Origin: an uncultured Pelagibacteraceae bacterium
GTDB taxonomy: Bacteria; Pseudomonadota; Alphaproteobacteria; Pelagibacterales; Pelagibacteraceae
NCBI GenBank assembly: GCA_902600485.1
Contig: CACKJD010000002.1
Span: 183,392-247,391 of the forward strand
Length of the DNA stretch: 64,000 nucleotides
Reading direction: 5' to 3'
Below are positions 16,465 to 25,027 of the stretch, piece by piece (position 1 is the stretch's first letter; every line of letters starts with the position of its first letter). The notes under the pieces were generated by a model that searched no databases, was not told where the DNA came from, and saw only the letters and a program-made list of their open reading frames with translations. The translations under genes and the position numbers were made by a program.

Positions 16465-17892
16465 ATGAGTCAATTAGATGTAAAAATAGGCCCAAAAATC
16501 AAGTCTTTTAGGAGACAATTGGGGCTTCAAGCTAACAAACTAGCTGAGCAACTAGGAATATCACCGAGTTATTTAAATTTAATTGAAAGTGGCAAGAGAA
16601 AAATTGATGGCGATCTTCTTTTAAAGGTTTGTGAAGAACTTAAAATAGAGCTTTCAGACTTAACAAATAAGTCAGATCTAAACTTGGTAAATGATATATC
16701 GGAATTATTGGATGATCAATTATTTGAGGATTTAGATATTCTTGGACCTGAAGTTAAAGATTTAGTAAATACAAATCCTAAGATAGCAAGAGCATTAATT
16801 AAATTAGGTGATAATTACAAACAAAAAGATAATGAAATAATCAATAAAGTTGAAACACTATCTGGCAAAATAATAGACAGTCGTAAAACTTCATTTCCAG
16901 GAGAAGTAATATCAGATTTTCTACAAGATAAACAAAATTATTTTCCAAAACTTGAAGAATTTGCAAATAAAATTTTTGAAAAAGTTCAAGTAAATAATAG
17001 AACTAGATATATTGCACTTTGTGATTTTTTAAATTCTGAATACTCAATTAAAGTTAAAGATGTAATTCCAGAAGAAGATAAACCTTTCTCAAAAATATTT
17101 AATAAAAATAAAAAAGAACTTCTCTTAAGTGACTATAATTCTTTGGAAACTAAAAAATTACACGCTGCAGCTCAAATAGCTCAAGAGGGTGCGGAAGAAG
17201 AAATTAATAGTTACCTATCTGAATTTAAGTTTCCTACTGATGAAGCAAAGAGATTAACAAAAATAGCATTACTAAATTATTGCGGCGCTGCAATATTAAT
17301 GCCTTATAAATTATTTCACTCTGAATGTAAAAAATTGAAATATGATTTAGAATTACTACAAAATACTTTTGCAACTTCTTTTGAGCAAGTAGCGCATAGA
17401 GTTACTTGCTTACAAGATCCAAAATTACCAGGAATACCTTTTCATATGTTACGAGTGGATATAGCAGGAAATATTTCAAAAAGATTTTCTTTATCTGGTA
17501 TTGAAATACCTAGATATGGGGGAGCCTGTCCAAGATGGAACGTCTATTCAGCTTTTACAAGACCAGGAGTAATTCAAGCTGCCGTAAGTAAGATGACTAA
17601 TGGTAAGAAATATGTTTGTATCGCTCGTACAGTTGAAAAAGGTGTTGGAAGATATGGTAAAAAGAAAAGTATGCTGTCTATTGGCCTAGGTTGTGAAGCA
17701 AAATATGCAAAGGACTTTGTATATACAGAAAATTTAAATTTAAATGATAAAAAAACTGAAATACCAATTGGCGTATCTTGTAGAACTTGTGATAGATTAG
17801 ATTGTTCTCAAAGAGCATTTCCTCCTCTTCATAAAAAATTTGATGTAGATATCAATTCGAGAGGAGTTTCTGTTTACGTGACAGATAAATAA
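16465..17892 (+). CDS. ScfR/RamB-type XRE regulator
   Basis: A 475-residue regulator with an N-terminal XRE helix-turn-helix (KIKSFRRQLGLQANKLAEQL ... LNLIESGKR, residues about 11-60), a central IrrE/ImmA-like region (residues about 230-300, HAAAQIAQEGAEEEI and YCGAAILMPY) and a C-terminal DUF2083-type domain with cysteines (SVGLGCEAKY-like, SCRTCDRLDCSQRAFPP). This is the architecture of short-chain acyl-CoA regulators (ScfR) that control acetyl- or propionyl-CoA use. Its divergent placement to aceA and the shared repeats suggest that it controls the glyoxylate bypass and itself. The ligand is not known from sequence. Confidence 0.85.
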   Translation: MSQLDVKIGPKIKSFRRQLGLQANKLAEQLGISPSYLNLIESGKRKIDGDLLLKVCEELKIELSDLTNKSDLNLVNDISELLDDQLFEDLDILGPEVKDLVNTNPKIARALIKLGDNYKQKDNEIINKVETLSGKIIDSRKTSFPGEVISDFLQDKQNYFPKLEEFANKIFEKVQVNNRTRYIALCDFLNSEYSIKVKDVIPEEDKPFSKIFNKNKKELLLSDYNSLETKKLHAAAQIAQEGAEEEINSYLSEFKFPTDEAKRLTKIALLNYCGAAILMPYKLFHSECKKLKYDLELLQNTFATSFEQVAHRVTCLQDPKLPGIPFHMLRVDIAGNISKRFSLSGIEIPRYGGACPRWNVYSAFTRPGVIQAAVSKMTNGKKYVCIARTVEKGVGRYGKKKSMLSIGLGCEAKYAKDFVYTENLNLNDKKTEIPIGVSCRTCDRLDCSQRAFPPLHKKFDVDINSRGVSVYVTDK

Positions 17893-17893
17893 T

Positions 17894-18949
17894 TTAAAAA
17901 CAAACTAAATGATCAATATAAACCGGTTTTTTTATACCAAATTTTTCATCTATATCATGTTGATGAATATGGTGAGAATGAACGAATACAGGTATTAAAT
18001 TCCCTTTTTCTGTTCTTAAAGTATAAATAAAATTAGTTCCTCTAAATTTTCTGTCTACCACATCAAATTTTAAGTTACTTTTGTCGTCATGAATAAGATC
18101 TTCGGGTTGTAATAATAATTTAACATTAGAACCAATTTCAGTAGGTTTAACAAATTTACCTTCAATAGTACCCAAATCATCATTTTCTAATGTGTTTTTT
18201 CCAGTGACTTTGGCTGGTATTAAAATTCCCCTGTTTAGAAAGTTAACCACACTAACAGAATTTGGATAATGATAGACTTTATAAGGATCATCAAACTGTT
18301 TTAATTTTTCATCTAAAATAACTCCACATTTATTACCTAAATAAAAAGCTTCATAGGAGTCGTGAGTTACTACAATTGTCGTTATTTTTAGATTTTTTAG
18401 AATTTTTTTTAATTGTATTTGTATTTCTTCCTTAAAGCTTTGATCAACGTTTGATAGCGGCTCATCTAAAAGTAATAAGTCTGGTTCAAATACTAGTGAT
18501 CTTGCTAGAGAAACACGTTGAGCTTCACCAGCACTTATTTGATGAGGAAATTTTTTTAAGACATTATTTAGATTTAACAATTTAATTATAAAGTCTGGAA
18601 TGATTTTTTTTGTTTTGTTTTTATTTCTATTTACAGCTATTTGAATATTTTTTTCTACAGTATAGTGAGGAAACAAACAATTATCCTGGAAAGCTAATGA
18701 TATATTCCTATTTTCTGGTTCCACATGATTATCTTTTGAAGATATTAACTGTCCTTTTAAAAAAATTTCACCTTTATTAATTTTTTCAAGCCCTGCTATA
18801 GTTCTTAAAATTGTAGTTTTACCTATGCCAGAAGGTCCTAACAAACAAATTATATCTCCCTCATTTTCTATGGAAAAAGAAACGTTTTTTACTTTTTCAA
18901 TTCCATCTACCGAAAAATTTACGTTTTTTATTTCAAAAATATTTTTCAT
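17894..18949 (-). CDS. fbpC: Ferric iron ABC transporter, ATP-binding protein (FbpC-type)
   Basis: A 351-residue ATPase. Walker A is LLGPSGIGKTTILR, the signature LSGGQ is degenerate as ISAGEAQRVSLARSL, Walker B is LLLLDEPLS and the switch histidine is VVTHD. The C-terminal extension (residues about 240-351) resembles the TOBE regulatory domain of FbpC/PotA-like importers. It energises uptake by the permease gene that lies immediately upstream (1 bp gap). The order binding protein, permease, ATPase on the minus strand is the normal Fbp/Afu operon. Confidence 0.92.
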   Translation of the reverse strand: MKNIFEIKNVNFSVDGIEKVKNVSFSIENEGDIICLLGPSGIGKTTILRTIAGLEKINKGEIFLKGQLISSKDNHVEPENRNISLAFQDNCLFPHYTVEKNIQIAVNRNKNKTKKIIPDFIIKLLNLNNVLKKFPHQISAGEAQRVSLARSLVFEPDLLLLDEPLSNVDQSFKEEIQIQLKKILKNLKITTIVVTHDSYEAFYLGNKCGVILDEKLKQFDDPYKVYHYPNSVSVVNFLNRGILIPAKVTGKNTLENDDLGTIEGKFVKPTEIGSNVKLLLQPEDLIHDDKSNLKFDVVDRKFRGTNFIYTLRTEKGNLIPVFVHSHHIHQHDIDEKFGIKKPVYIDHLVCF

Positions 18950-20563
18950 TTAATCTCGTAATATAAACTTAGATGTTGATAAAATAAATACACTAGCAAT
19001 TAAGATTAAAATTAAAGACGGTGCAGCAGCTGCCTCTAATAAATCCTCAGATGCGTATATATATGCAGTAGTTGCGAATGTCTCAAAATTAAATGGTCTT
19101 AAAATTAATGTAATTGGAAGCTCTCTAATTATTTCAAGAGAAATTAAAATTGCCACAAATAAAACTGAATTCCTTAAATAAGGTATATGTATATTAACAA
19201 ATGTTTTAATTTTTGAATATCCTAGTAAATATGCACTCTCATCAACAGAAAGATTAATTTTTTCGTATCCTGACTTTATACCGTTACAAGCCAACGAATA
19301 AAATCTTATAAAATAAACTATAACAAGTCCTAGTATTGAACCAAAAAATACCTTTTTAATAGATTCAAATCCAAAAAATTTTACAAAATTATTATCAAAC
19401 CATGCAATAAAAGTAATAAATGCAATTGCTAAGATTACACCAGGTATTGCATATCCAGATATTGATAGCGTGTTTATTATATTTAATGGTTTGCTTTTTG
19501 AGACTCTCATTCCATAATTAGATATAAATGAAAAAATAATAAGTGCTAAACTTGATAAGAAAACTAAATATAGGGTATTGTAAATTAGACTTAATACTTC
19601 TAAATCAAAAAGATTATCAGAATAAATAATTGTCCAATACAACATTTGACTAGATGGAAATATGAAGCTCAAAAAAAATATTACAAAGCAAAATAGAAAT
19701 GCCAAAAAACTTTTTCCTCCATCTAGTTTATATTTCTCTCGTTGTTTAAATCTGCTTGATGAGTTTGAATGATATTTTGCTTGTTTTCTTGATAAATTTT
19801 CTAAGATGAATAAGGCAAAAATAAATAACAATAAAAAGAATGAAAGCCTATTTGCAAATGCAAGGTCATCAAATGTTATCCATGAATTATATATTCCAGT
19901 TGTTAGAGTATTTATTGAAAAGAAGTCTACAGCGCCGAATTCTGCTAAAGTTTCCATTGCCACTAAAGATAATCCAGCAACTATTGCAGGTCTGGCAGAC
20001 GGTAAAATTACCTGTAAAAAAGCCCTTATTTTAGAAAATCCCAAATTTTTACTAAGGTCTATTAAATTTTGAGATTGATATAAAAAAGAAGCTCTGGCTA
20101 AAATGTATACGTAAGCAAACAAAGAAAAGGATAATGATAATATCGCTCCAAACATGCCGCTAAATTTAGGTATGTGTTTATTGTATTCCCCCTCACCAAA
20201 TAAATTTTTAAGAATGGTAAAAGCAGTTCCATAATTGTCAAAAAAAGCAAAAATAGAATACGCATAGATATAAGGAGGAACAGCAAAAGATAATATTAAA
20301 GCCCATTTAAAAAAATTACTCCCTGGAAAATCATAAAAAGAAACAAGATAAGCTGTGCCTGTTCCAAAGATAAAAGTTAAAATCAAAACTCCAACCAATA
20401 AAGTTACAGAATTATATATATATTCTAGTAAAAAGGTTTCTTTTAAAATTTTATAATATTCTGTTGTTTCCTCAAAAAAACTAAAAGAAACAGTTGCTAT
20501 AGGAATCAAAACTATAAATGAGATAAGAAAAGAGCTTAAGTACCAAATATTAATTTTTTTCAT
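18950..20563 (-). CDS. fbpB: Ferric iron ABC transporter permease (FbpB-type, fused)
   Basis: A 537-residue double-length permease, consisting of two BPD_transp_1 modules of six spans each. The EAA-like coupling helices are LIDLSKNLGFSKIRAFLQVILPSARPAI (around residue 180) and VDESAYLLGYSKIKTFVNIHIPYLR (around 450). This fused form is standard for FbpB/AfuB. It moves Fe3+ delivered by the periplasmic protein across the inner membrane. It abuts the ATPase gene. About 250 bp separate it from the binding-protein gene, filled by a small Cys-motif ORF and a hairpin. Confidence 0.92.
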   Translation of the reverse strand: MKKINIWYLSSFLISFIVLIPIATVSFSFFEETTEYYKILKETFLLEYIYNSVTLLVGVLILTFIFGTGTAYLVSFYDFPGSNFFKWALILSFAVPPYIYAYSIFAFFDNYGTAFTILKNLFGEGEYNKHIPKFSGMFGAILSLSFSLFAYVYILARASFLYQSQNLIDLSKNLGFSKIRAFLQVILPSARPAIVAGLSLVAMETLAEFGAVDFFSINTLTTGIYNSWITFDDLAFANRLSFFLLLFIFALFILENLSRKQAKYHSNSSSRFKQREKYKLDGGKSFLAFLFCFVIFFLSFIFPSSQMLYWTIIYSDNLFDLEVLSLIYNTLYLVFLSSLALIIFSFISNYGMRVSKSKPLNIINTLSISGYAIPGVILAIAFITFIAWFDNNFVKFFGFESIKKVFFGSILGLVIVYFIRFYSLACNGIKSGYEKINLSVDESAYLLGYSKIKTFVNIHIPYLRNSVLFVAILISLEIIRELPITLILRPFNFETFATTAYIYASEDLLEAAAAPSLILILIASVFILSTSKFILRD

Positions 20564-20596
20564 ATTATAATCCGCCTTATAATCATGAAATTAAAT

Positions 20597-20626
20597 ATGC
20601 CCATAGAGGAGATCGTCTACGGGCAT
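20597..20626 (-). terminator. Hairpin between the binding-protein cluster and the permease
   Basis: ATGCCCATAGA / TCTACGGGCAT inverted repeat with one G-T wobble and an 8-nt loop, followed on the minus strand by ATTTAATTTCATGATT. It may act as a partial (attenuating) terminator, giving more binding protein than permease, as is common for ABC operons. It could also protect the upstream mRNA 3' end. The T-tract is imperfect, so termination efficiency is uncertain. Confidence 0.55.
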
Positions 20627-20642
20627 ACAATCAAGAAATTAT

Positions 20643-20813
20643 CTAAAAATCAAAAACCTTTAGGATATGCGGAACCTCCTTATCTTTAATATCAGATAAA
20701 TTTCTTTTATTTATTCTGTCATTGATTTTTTTACACTCTGAAAGACACGGTGAGCATCCTTTAGAAGATTTATTATAATCTATTTCAGAAATAAATTCTT
20801 TTTTATCTTTCAT
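20643..20813 (-). CDS. 56-residue protein with CxxCxxxC motif in the iron operon
   Basis: Absent from the ORF track. ATG begins one base after the fbpA stop (TAA T ATG), so it is translationally coupled. The product is MKDKKEFISEIDYNKSSKGC... with SKGCSPCLSECKKIND, giving three cysteines spaced CxxCxxxC, then a charged tail ending HILKVFDF. There is no signal peptide, so it should be cytoplasmic. Placement inside a Fur-controlled ferric uptake operon suggests metal or Fe-S binding, but no family was recognised. Confidence 0.6.
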   Translation of the reverse strand: MKDKKEFISEIDYNKSSKGCSPCLSECKKINDRINKRNLSDIKDKEVPHILKVFDF

Positions 20814-20814
20814 A

Positions 20815-21840
20815 TTATTTCCAACCAGCTGCTGTCATTACTTCTAATGCATCAGCTTGTTTTGCACCATAACTTGAAACTTTAGTTTTTAGATCTTGTT
20901 TAAAATCTAATCCTATATTGTTCACAACCAGCGGGCTTGGAGAAACATCATCGATCATTGGAAACTCAAAAGTATTATTTGTAAAGTGCTCTTGAGCTTC
21001 TGTAGTTAATAAAAACTCTACAAGTTTAATCGCATTTGCTTTATTAGGTGCGCCTTTTACTAAAGCAGCACAACTAATATTCATATGTGTTCCTCTATCA
21101 TTTTGGTTAGGAAAGAAAGCTTTTACTTTTTTCGCAGCAGCTTGTTGCTCTGCTCCTTTGTTTCCTGATAACATTAATGCTAGATAATATGTATTAGCAA
21201 CGGCAATATCTGCTTCACCAGCAGCAACTGCCATAATTTGAGCTCGGTCATTTCCTATTGGTGTCCTAGCCATGTTTGCAACAACACCTTTTGCCCAATC
21301 AGCTGTAGCTTTTTTACCATTATTTTTAACTAATGATGCTACAAGTGATTTATTATAAATATTACCTGATGCTCTAATTACTAATCTACCCTTCCATTTC
21401 GGATCAGCTAAACTTTCATAAGTTAAACCTGACAACTCTGCACCTGATACTCTATCTGGAGCGTAGTAAACAATTCTTGCTCTTTTAGCAATTCCTGTCC
21501 AATGGTTTGTTCTAAAGTTTGACGGAACAGCTGCTTTTATTGCAGGTGAAATTAGACCACCTTGCGTCATACCTTTTGCTTTGAATGCTCCACATCGACC
21601 AGCATCAGCAGTGATGTAAAGATCAGCGGAAGAATCTGCTCCCTCTTCGATCATTCTTTTTTCAAGAGCTCCTGCTTTTCCGTTTATTAAATTAACTTTA
21701 ATTCCAGTTTTGTTTGTGAACTTACTGTAAAGTTCTGCATCAGCTTTATAATGTCTTGCATTAAAGATATTAACTTCAGCAGCTATCGTTAAACTAGAAA
21801 TGAAAGTTAAAAGTATTGTATATATACTTAGTTTTTTCAT
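20815..21840 (-). CDS. fbpA: Ferric iron-binding periplasmic protein (FbpA/AfuA-type)
   Basis: A 341-residue class III periplasmic binding protein with a signal peptide (MKKLSIYTILLTFISSLTIA, cleaved before AEVNIFNARHY). The YN/HY-containing N-terminus, the ADLYITADAGRC block, and the tyrosine pair ANTYYLALM at about residue 218 match the Fe3+-ligating residues of FbpA, including the Tyr dyad. It captures free ferric ion in the periplasm and delivers it to FbpB. Three tandem Fur-like boxes lie just upstream of the start. Confidence 0.93.
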   Translation of the reverse strand: MKKLSIYTILLTFISSLTIAAEVNIFNARHYKADAELYSKFTNKTGIKVNLINGKAGALEKRMIEEGADSSADLYITADAGRCGAFKAKGMTQGGLISPAIKAAVPSNFRTNHWTGIAKRARIVYYAPDRVSGAELSGLTYESLADPKWKGRLVIRASGNIYNKSLVASLVKNNGKKATADWAKGVVANMARTPIGNDRAQIMAVAAGEADIAVANTYYLALMLSGNKGAEQQAAAKKVKAFFPNQNDRGTHMNISCAALVKGAPNKANAIKLVEFLLTTEAQEHFTNNTFEFPMIDDVSPSPLVVNNIGLDFKQDLKTKVSSYGAKQADALEVMTAAGWK

Positions 21841-21866
21841 TTTATTAATTAACCTTCTTCCGCACT

Positions 21867-21932
21867 ATTGATAATGAGAATTAATCTCATTGAAAATGAT
21901 AATTAATCTCATTGATAATGATTATCAATCGC
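21867..21932. promoter_or_regulatory. Three tandem 22-bp Fur-box-like repeats upstream of fbpA
   Basis: Three head-to-tail units: ATTGATAATGAGAATTAATC, ATTGAAAATGATAATTAATC and ATTGATAATGATTATCAATC, each followed by TC or GC, at 21867, 21889 and 21911. Against GATAATGATTATCATTATC I count 14, 14 and 16 matches out of 19 by eye. The array starts 26 bp before fbpA's ATG and ends 28 bp before the LysR stop, so it can only serve the iron operon. Iron-responsive repression by Fur or a similar regulator is expected. Confidence 0.88.
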
Positions 21933-21960
21933 ATATATTGACGCAGGGGTCAAGCGATAT

Positions 21961-22851
21961 TTAAAATTCCCACTCTGAGATTTTGCTATATAAAAAGTTT
22001 CTAAAAGCCTGAACTCTGGCTACATTTTTCATTGATTGTGGGTAAACAAAATGGGCCTCGGTTATTGGGCCTTCAACGTTTGGTAATACTTTAACAATAT
22101 TAGGCTGATTTACTGTAATGTAGTCAGGTAAAGCAGCTAATCCTACTCCACTTTGAACAGCTAACAATAAGCCATAAACACTGTTAACTTTCATCACAGT
22201 TTTTCTTTTTTTATTATCTTTTGTACCTAATTTTAAAGCCCAATCAGGATTATAAACAGGTGAAGGAGCGCCTCTTCCAAATGATATAAAAGAGTGTTTG
22301 TTTAAGTCACTTGTATTTTTCGGAAAACCGTGTTTTTCCAAATATTTTGGCGAACCATAAATATGGTAATTTATATCTATTAATTTTTTTTGTATATAAT
22401 TTAGTTGTTTAGGTCTTCTCATAAAAATACCAATATCAGCTTGTCTAGTGCTTAAGTCTAACTCTTTGTCATCGAAAATAAGCTCTACTTCTATATCTGG
22501 ATTTAATTGCATGAATTCTTGGATTCTTGGAGTTAGCCATGTTGTCCCAAAACTTACGACAGTGGTGACAGTTAATTTACCGCTTGGTTTATTTTTTTGA
22601 TCTCCGAGTGAAGTTTCAACCTCTTTAAGCTTACTGATTACTTCATGGGCAGTTTTAAATACATACTCACCATTTTCCGTTAAAGTAAGACCTCTTGCGT
22701 GTCTCTCAAAAAGCTTAACTTTAAGATCTTCTTCTAAAGCCTGAATTTGTCTACTGATTGCTGATTGACTGAGATTTAGATTAACTGTTGCGCTTGTAAA
22801 ACTACCAGCTTCTGCAACTGCGTGAAATATTTTTAGCTTGTCCCAATCCAT
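21961..22851 (-). CDS. LysR-family transcriptional regulator
   Basis: A 296-residue LTTR. The N-terminal winged helix-turn-helix covers residues 1-60 (KLKIFHAVAEAGSFTSATVNLNLSQSAISRQIQALE), and the C-terminal substrate-binding domain is type 2 periplasmic-protein-like, starting at SGKLTVTTVVSFG. The ligand is unknown. Its ATG overlaps the stop of the acuI-like gene by one base and both are on the minus strand, so it probably belongs with that gene's operon and may control it. It is not related to the Fur array, which faces the other gene. Confidence 0.92.
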   Translation of the reverse strand: MDWDKLKIFHAVAEAGSFTSATVNLNLSQSAISRQIQALEEDLKVKLFERHARGLTLTENGEYVFKTAHEVISKLKEVETSLGDQKNKPSGKLTVTTVVSFGTTWLTPRIQEFMQLNPDIEVELIFDDKELDLSTRQADIGIFMRRPKQLNYIQKKLIDINYHIYGSPKYLEKHGFPKNTSDLNKHSFISFGRGAPSPVYNPDWALKLGTKDNKKRKTVMKVNSVYGLLLAVQSGVGLAALPDYITVNQPNIVKVLPNVEGPITEAHFVYPQSMKNVARVQAFRNFLYSKISEWEF

Positions 22852-23852
22852 TATTTATTAACATTAATAATGTATCTTCCAGAAGTTTTGCCTTCAAGCA
22901 TTTTTGAATATTCAACTAAAAGTTGTTCGAGACTTATCTCTTTAATGGACTTGTCAAGTAAATCAAAATCTACAAGTTTTGAAACTTCATCCCATAGAAA
23001 TTCTCTTCTCTTTATAGATACACTTACAGAGTCGATACCCCAAAGTTTTACACCTCTTATAATAAAAGGCATTACAGTAGTATTTAATTTTATACTTGAT
23101 GCATTTCCACACGCTGCAACTATTCCGTTGGGCTTAACATGAGATAAAATATTAGCTAAAATATTTCCACCAACTGTATCAACTGCACCATCGTACAATC
23201 CTTTATCCAGCGGTCTAGCCTCTTTATCTAAATCACCTGATTTTATTATATTTTTTGCGCCTAGTGATTTAAGATATTCTTCATTTGGTTTTGTTGTTGC
23301 GGCTGTTACATTGCAACCCATTTTACTGAGTATCATGACTGCAATACTACCAACTCCACCAGAGGCTCCGGTAACAATTACATCATTTACTTTTTCTCCA
23401 AGTAGTAAAACTTCTCTAGTTTGTTTAGTCGTAAAAGCACATTGGATTGCTGTCATGCCAGCAGTACCTAACATCATCGCTTGTCTCGATGTAATTCCTT
23501 TAGGTTTTTTTACCAAAAAATTTGAATTTACTTTTGCAAATTGAGAATATCCACCAAAGTAAATTTCACCAACTCTCCAGCCAGTTTGAATTATTTCATC
23601 GCCCTCTTTAAATTTTTCACTTTTACTTTCAACTACTGTACCTGAAAAATCAATACCTGGAATATGTGGAAATTCTTTAACTAATCTTGCCCCATTTTTT
23701 AAAATTAAAGCATCTTTAAAATTTAATGTAGAATAATCAACTTTAACTAAAACATCACCATGTTTTAAAAATGATTTCTCTATAGTTTTAATTTCTCTTG
23801 AAAACTTTTCACCCTCTTGATTTACGATTAATGCTTTAAAATTATCAGACAT
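22851..23852 (-). CDS. acuI: Acrylyl-CoA reductase AcuI-like (YhdH/YhfP oxidoreductase)
   Basis: A 333-residue zinc-free MDR-family quinone-oxidoreductase. Hallmarks are VDYSTLNFKDALILKNGARLVKEFPHIPGIDFSGTV, the glycine-rich nucleotide site VTGASGGVGSIAVMIL (about residue 155) and GWRVGEIYFGGYSQFAKV. Characterised members reduce acryloyl-CoA to propionyl-CoA with NADPH, in DMSP breakdown and other routes. The call relies on the conserved LNFKDAL and GWRVGE stretches. Co-oriented with LysR. Confidence 0.82.
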   Translation of the reverse strand: MSDNFKALIVNQEGEKFSREIKTIEKSFLKHGDVLVKVDYSTLNFKDALILKNGARLVKEFPHIPGIDFSGTVVESKSEKFKEGDEIIQTGWRVGEIYFGGYSQFAKVNSNFLVKKPKGITSRQAMMLGTAGMTAIQCAFTTKQTREVLLLGEKVNDVIVTGASGGVGSIAVMILSKMGCNVTAATTKPNEEYLKSLGAKNIIKSGDLDKEARPLDKGLYDGAVDTVGGNILANILSHVKPNGIVAACGNASSIKLNTTVMPFIIRGVKLWGIDSVSVSIKRREFLWDEVSKLVDFDLLDKSIKEISLEQLLVEYSKMLEGKTSGRYIINVNK

Positions 23853-23870
23853 TACTTTTTTTTTAATTTA

Positions 23871-24482
23871 TTAGATCTTGCTACTAATAAATCTTAGATA
23901 TCTATTTTGACAAGCTAGGTCGTCTTTAAATTTACCTAAATAATAATTAGTTATAGTTGTGGCTTGTTCCTTTTTAATCCCTCTAGTTGTCATACATTGA
24001 TGAGTTGCATTTATTGTTACAGCAACTCCTTTAGCCTGTAAAGAGTCCATCAAGGTTGTTGCAATTTGTTTTGTTAATCTTTCTTGAGTTTGCATTCTTC
24101 TTGAAAAAACTTCTACAACTCTAGCAAGTTTACTTAAACCTACAACTCTTTCATTTGGCATGTAAGCCACATGTGCAATTCCTAAAATCGGTGCCATGTG
24201 ATGTTCGCAATGGCTCTGGACTGATATATTTTTTTGTATTACCATATCGTTGTATCCCTCTACATCACCAAAAGTTTTGCTTAGTATTTTATTAGGATCT
24301 TCCTGGTAGCCTTTAAAATATTCTCTATATGCTTTTAAAACTCTTTTAGGTGTTTCTAATAAACCTTCTCTGCTTGGATCTTCCCCTATCCATTTTAATA
24401 TTTTGATATAAGCTTCTTCAGCTTCTTTATCCGATACTTCGTTATTATTTAATGGCTTATTTTGTTCTTTAACTAATTTCAT
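23871..24482 (-). CDS. folE: GTP cyclohydrolase I (FolE)
   Basis: A 203-residue FolE1. The motifs SVQSHCEHHMAPILGIAHVAYMP (zinc-binding Cys and the active-site His pair), RLTKQIATTLM and THQCMTTRG (second zinc-binding Cys) are textbook. It converts GTP to dihydroneopterin triphosphate for folate. It lies 18 bp upstream of the acuI-like gene, divergent from hisI. The N-terminus (MKLVKEQNKPLNNNEVSDKE) is a short poorly conserved extension. Confidence 0.97.
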   Translation of the reverse strand: MKLVKEQNKPLNNNEVSDKEAEEAYIKILKWIGEDPSREGLLETPKRVLKAYREYFKGYQEDPNKILSKTFGDVEGYNDMVIQKNISVQSHCEHHMAPILGIAHVAYMPNERVVGLSKLARVVEVFSRRMQTQERLTKQIATTLMDSLQAKGVAVTINATHQCMTTRGIKKEQATTITNYYLGKFKDDLACQNRYLRFISSKI

Positions 24483-24559
24483 CGCGATAGTTATATATAT
24501 AATTTAACCTTTTTAAAATATTTATTATAATCTTTTATGTGCTAAATACTTCTAAAAAT

Positions 24560-25027
24560 ATGTTTAAAAAAAGAGAAAATGTCACAGATATTGAAGAGGG
24601 AAATTTATTGTCCCCTAAATTTGATAATGATGGATTAATTCCAGTCATCACAACATGTTCAAAGACAAAAGAAATATTAATGCATGGTTATATGAATGTA
24701 GAAGCTTTAAAAAAAACAATTGAAACTAAAGAAGCTCACTACTGGAGCAGATCAAGAAATCAAATTTGGCACAAAGGTAAAACAAGTGGTTTTGTGCAAA
24801 AAGTTATTGAAGTTAGAATTGACGATGATCAAGATGCTGTATGGTTAACTGTAGATATTGGATCAGGATCAAGTTGCCATGTTGGATATAGATCATGTTT
24901 TTATAGATCCGTACCTCTAGGAAAAATAGATAATGCTAGAGAGATAAAAATGAAATTTGAAGAAAAAGAAAAGAAATTTGATCCTGAAGTTGTTTATAAA
25001 GGTCAACCAAATCCAACTAAAATATAA
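24560..25027 (+). CDS. hisI: Phosphoribosyl-AMP cyclohydrolase
   Basis: A HisI protein for step 3 of histidine synthesis. Signs are the opening LIPVITTCSKTKEILMHGYMNVEAL, then EAHYWSRSRNQIWHKGKTSG, and the metal-binding end SGSSCHVGYRSCFYRSV. The track starts at a GTG at 24539; the ATG at 24560 (MFKKRENV) is preferred and gives about 155 aa, still slightly longer than average at both ends. The downstream gene overlaps its stop by one base (TAATG). Not near the other his genes. Confidence 0.93.
   Translation: MFKKRENVTDIEEGNLLSPKFDNDGLIPVITTCSKTKEILMHGYMNVEALKKTIETKEAHYWSRSRNQIWHKGKTSGFVQKVIEVRIDDDQDAVWLTVDIGSGSSCHVGYRSCFYRSVPLGKIDNAREIKMKFEEKEKKFDPEVVYKGQPNPTKI

Noticed and set aside
24539-24559. 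Track start of hisI at GTG
   Set aside because: ATG at 24560 is a better start and matches family length more closely.
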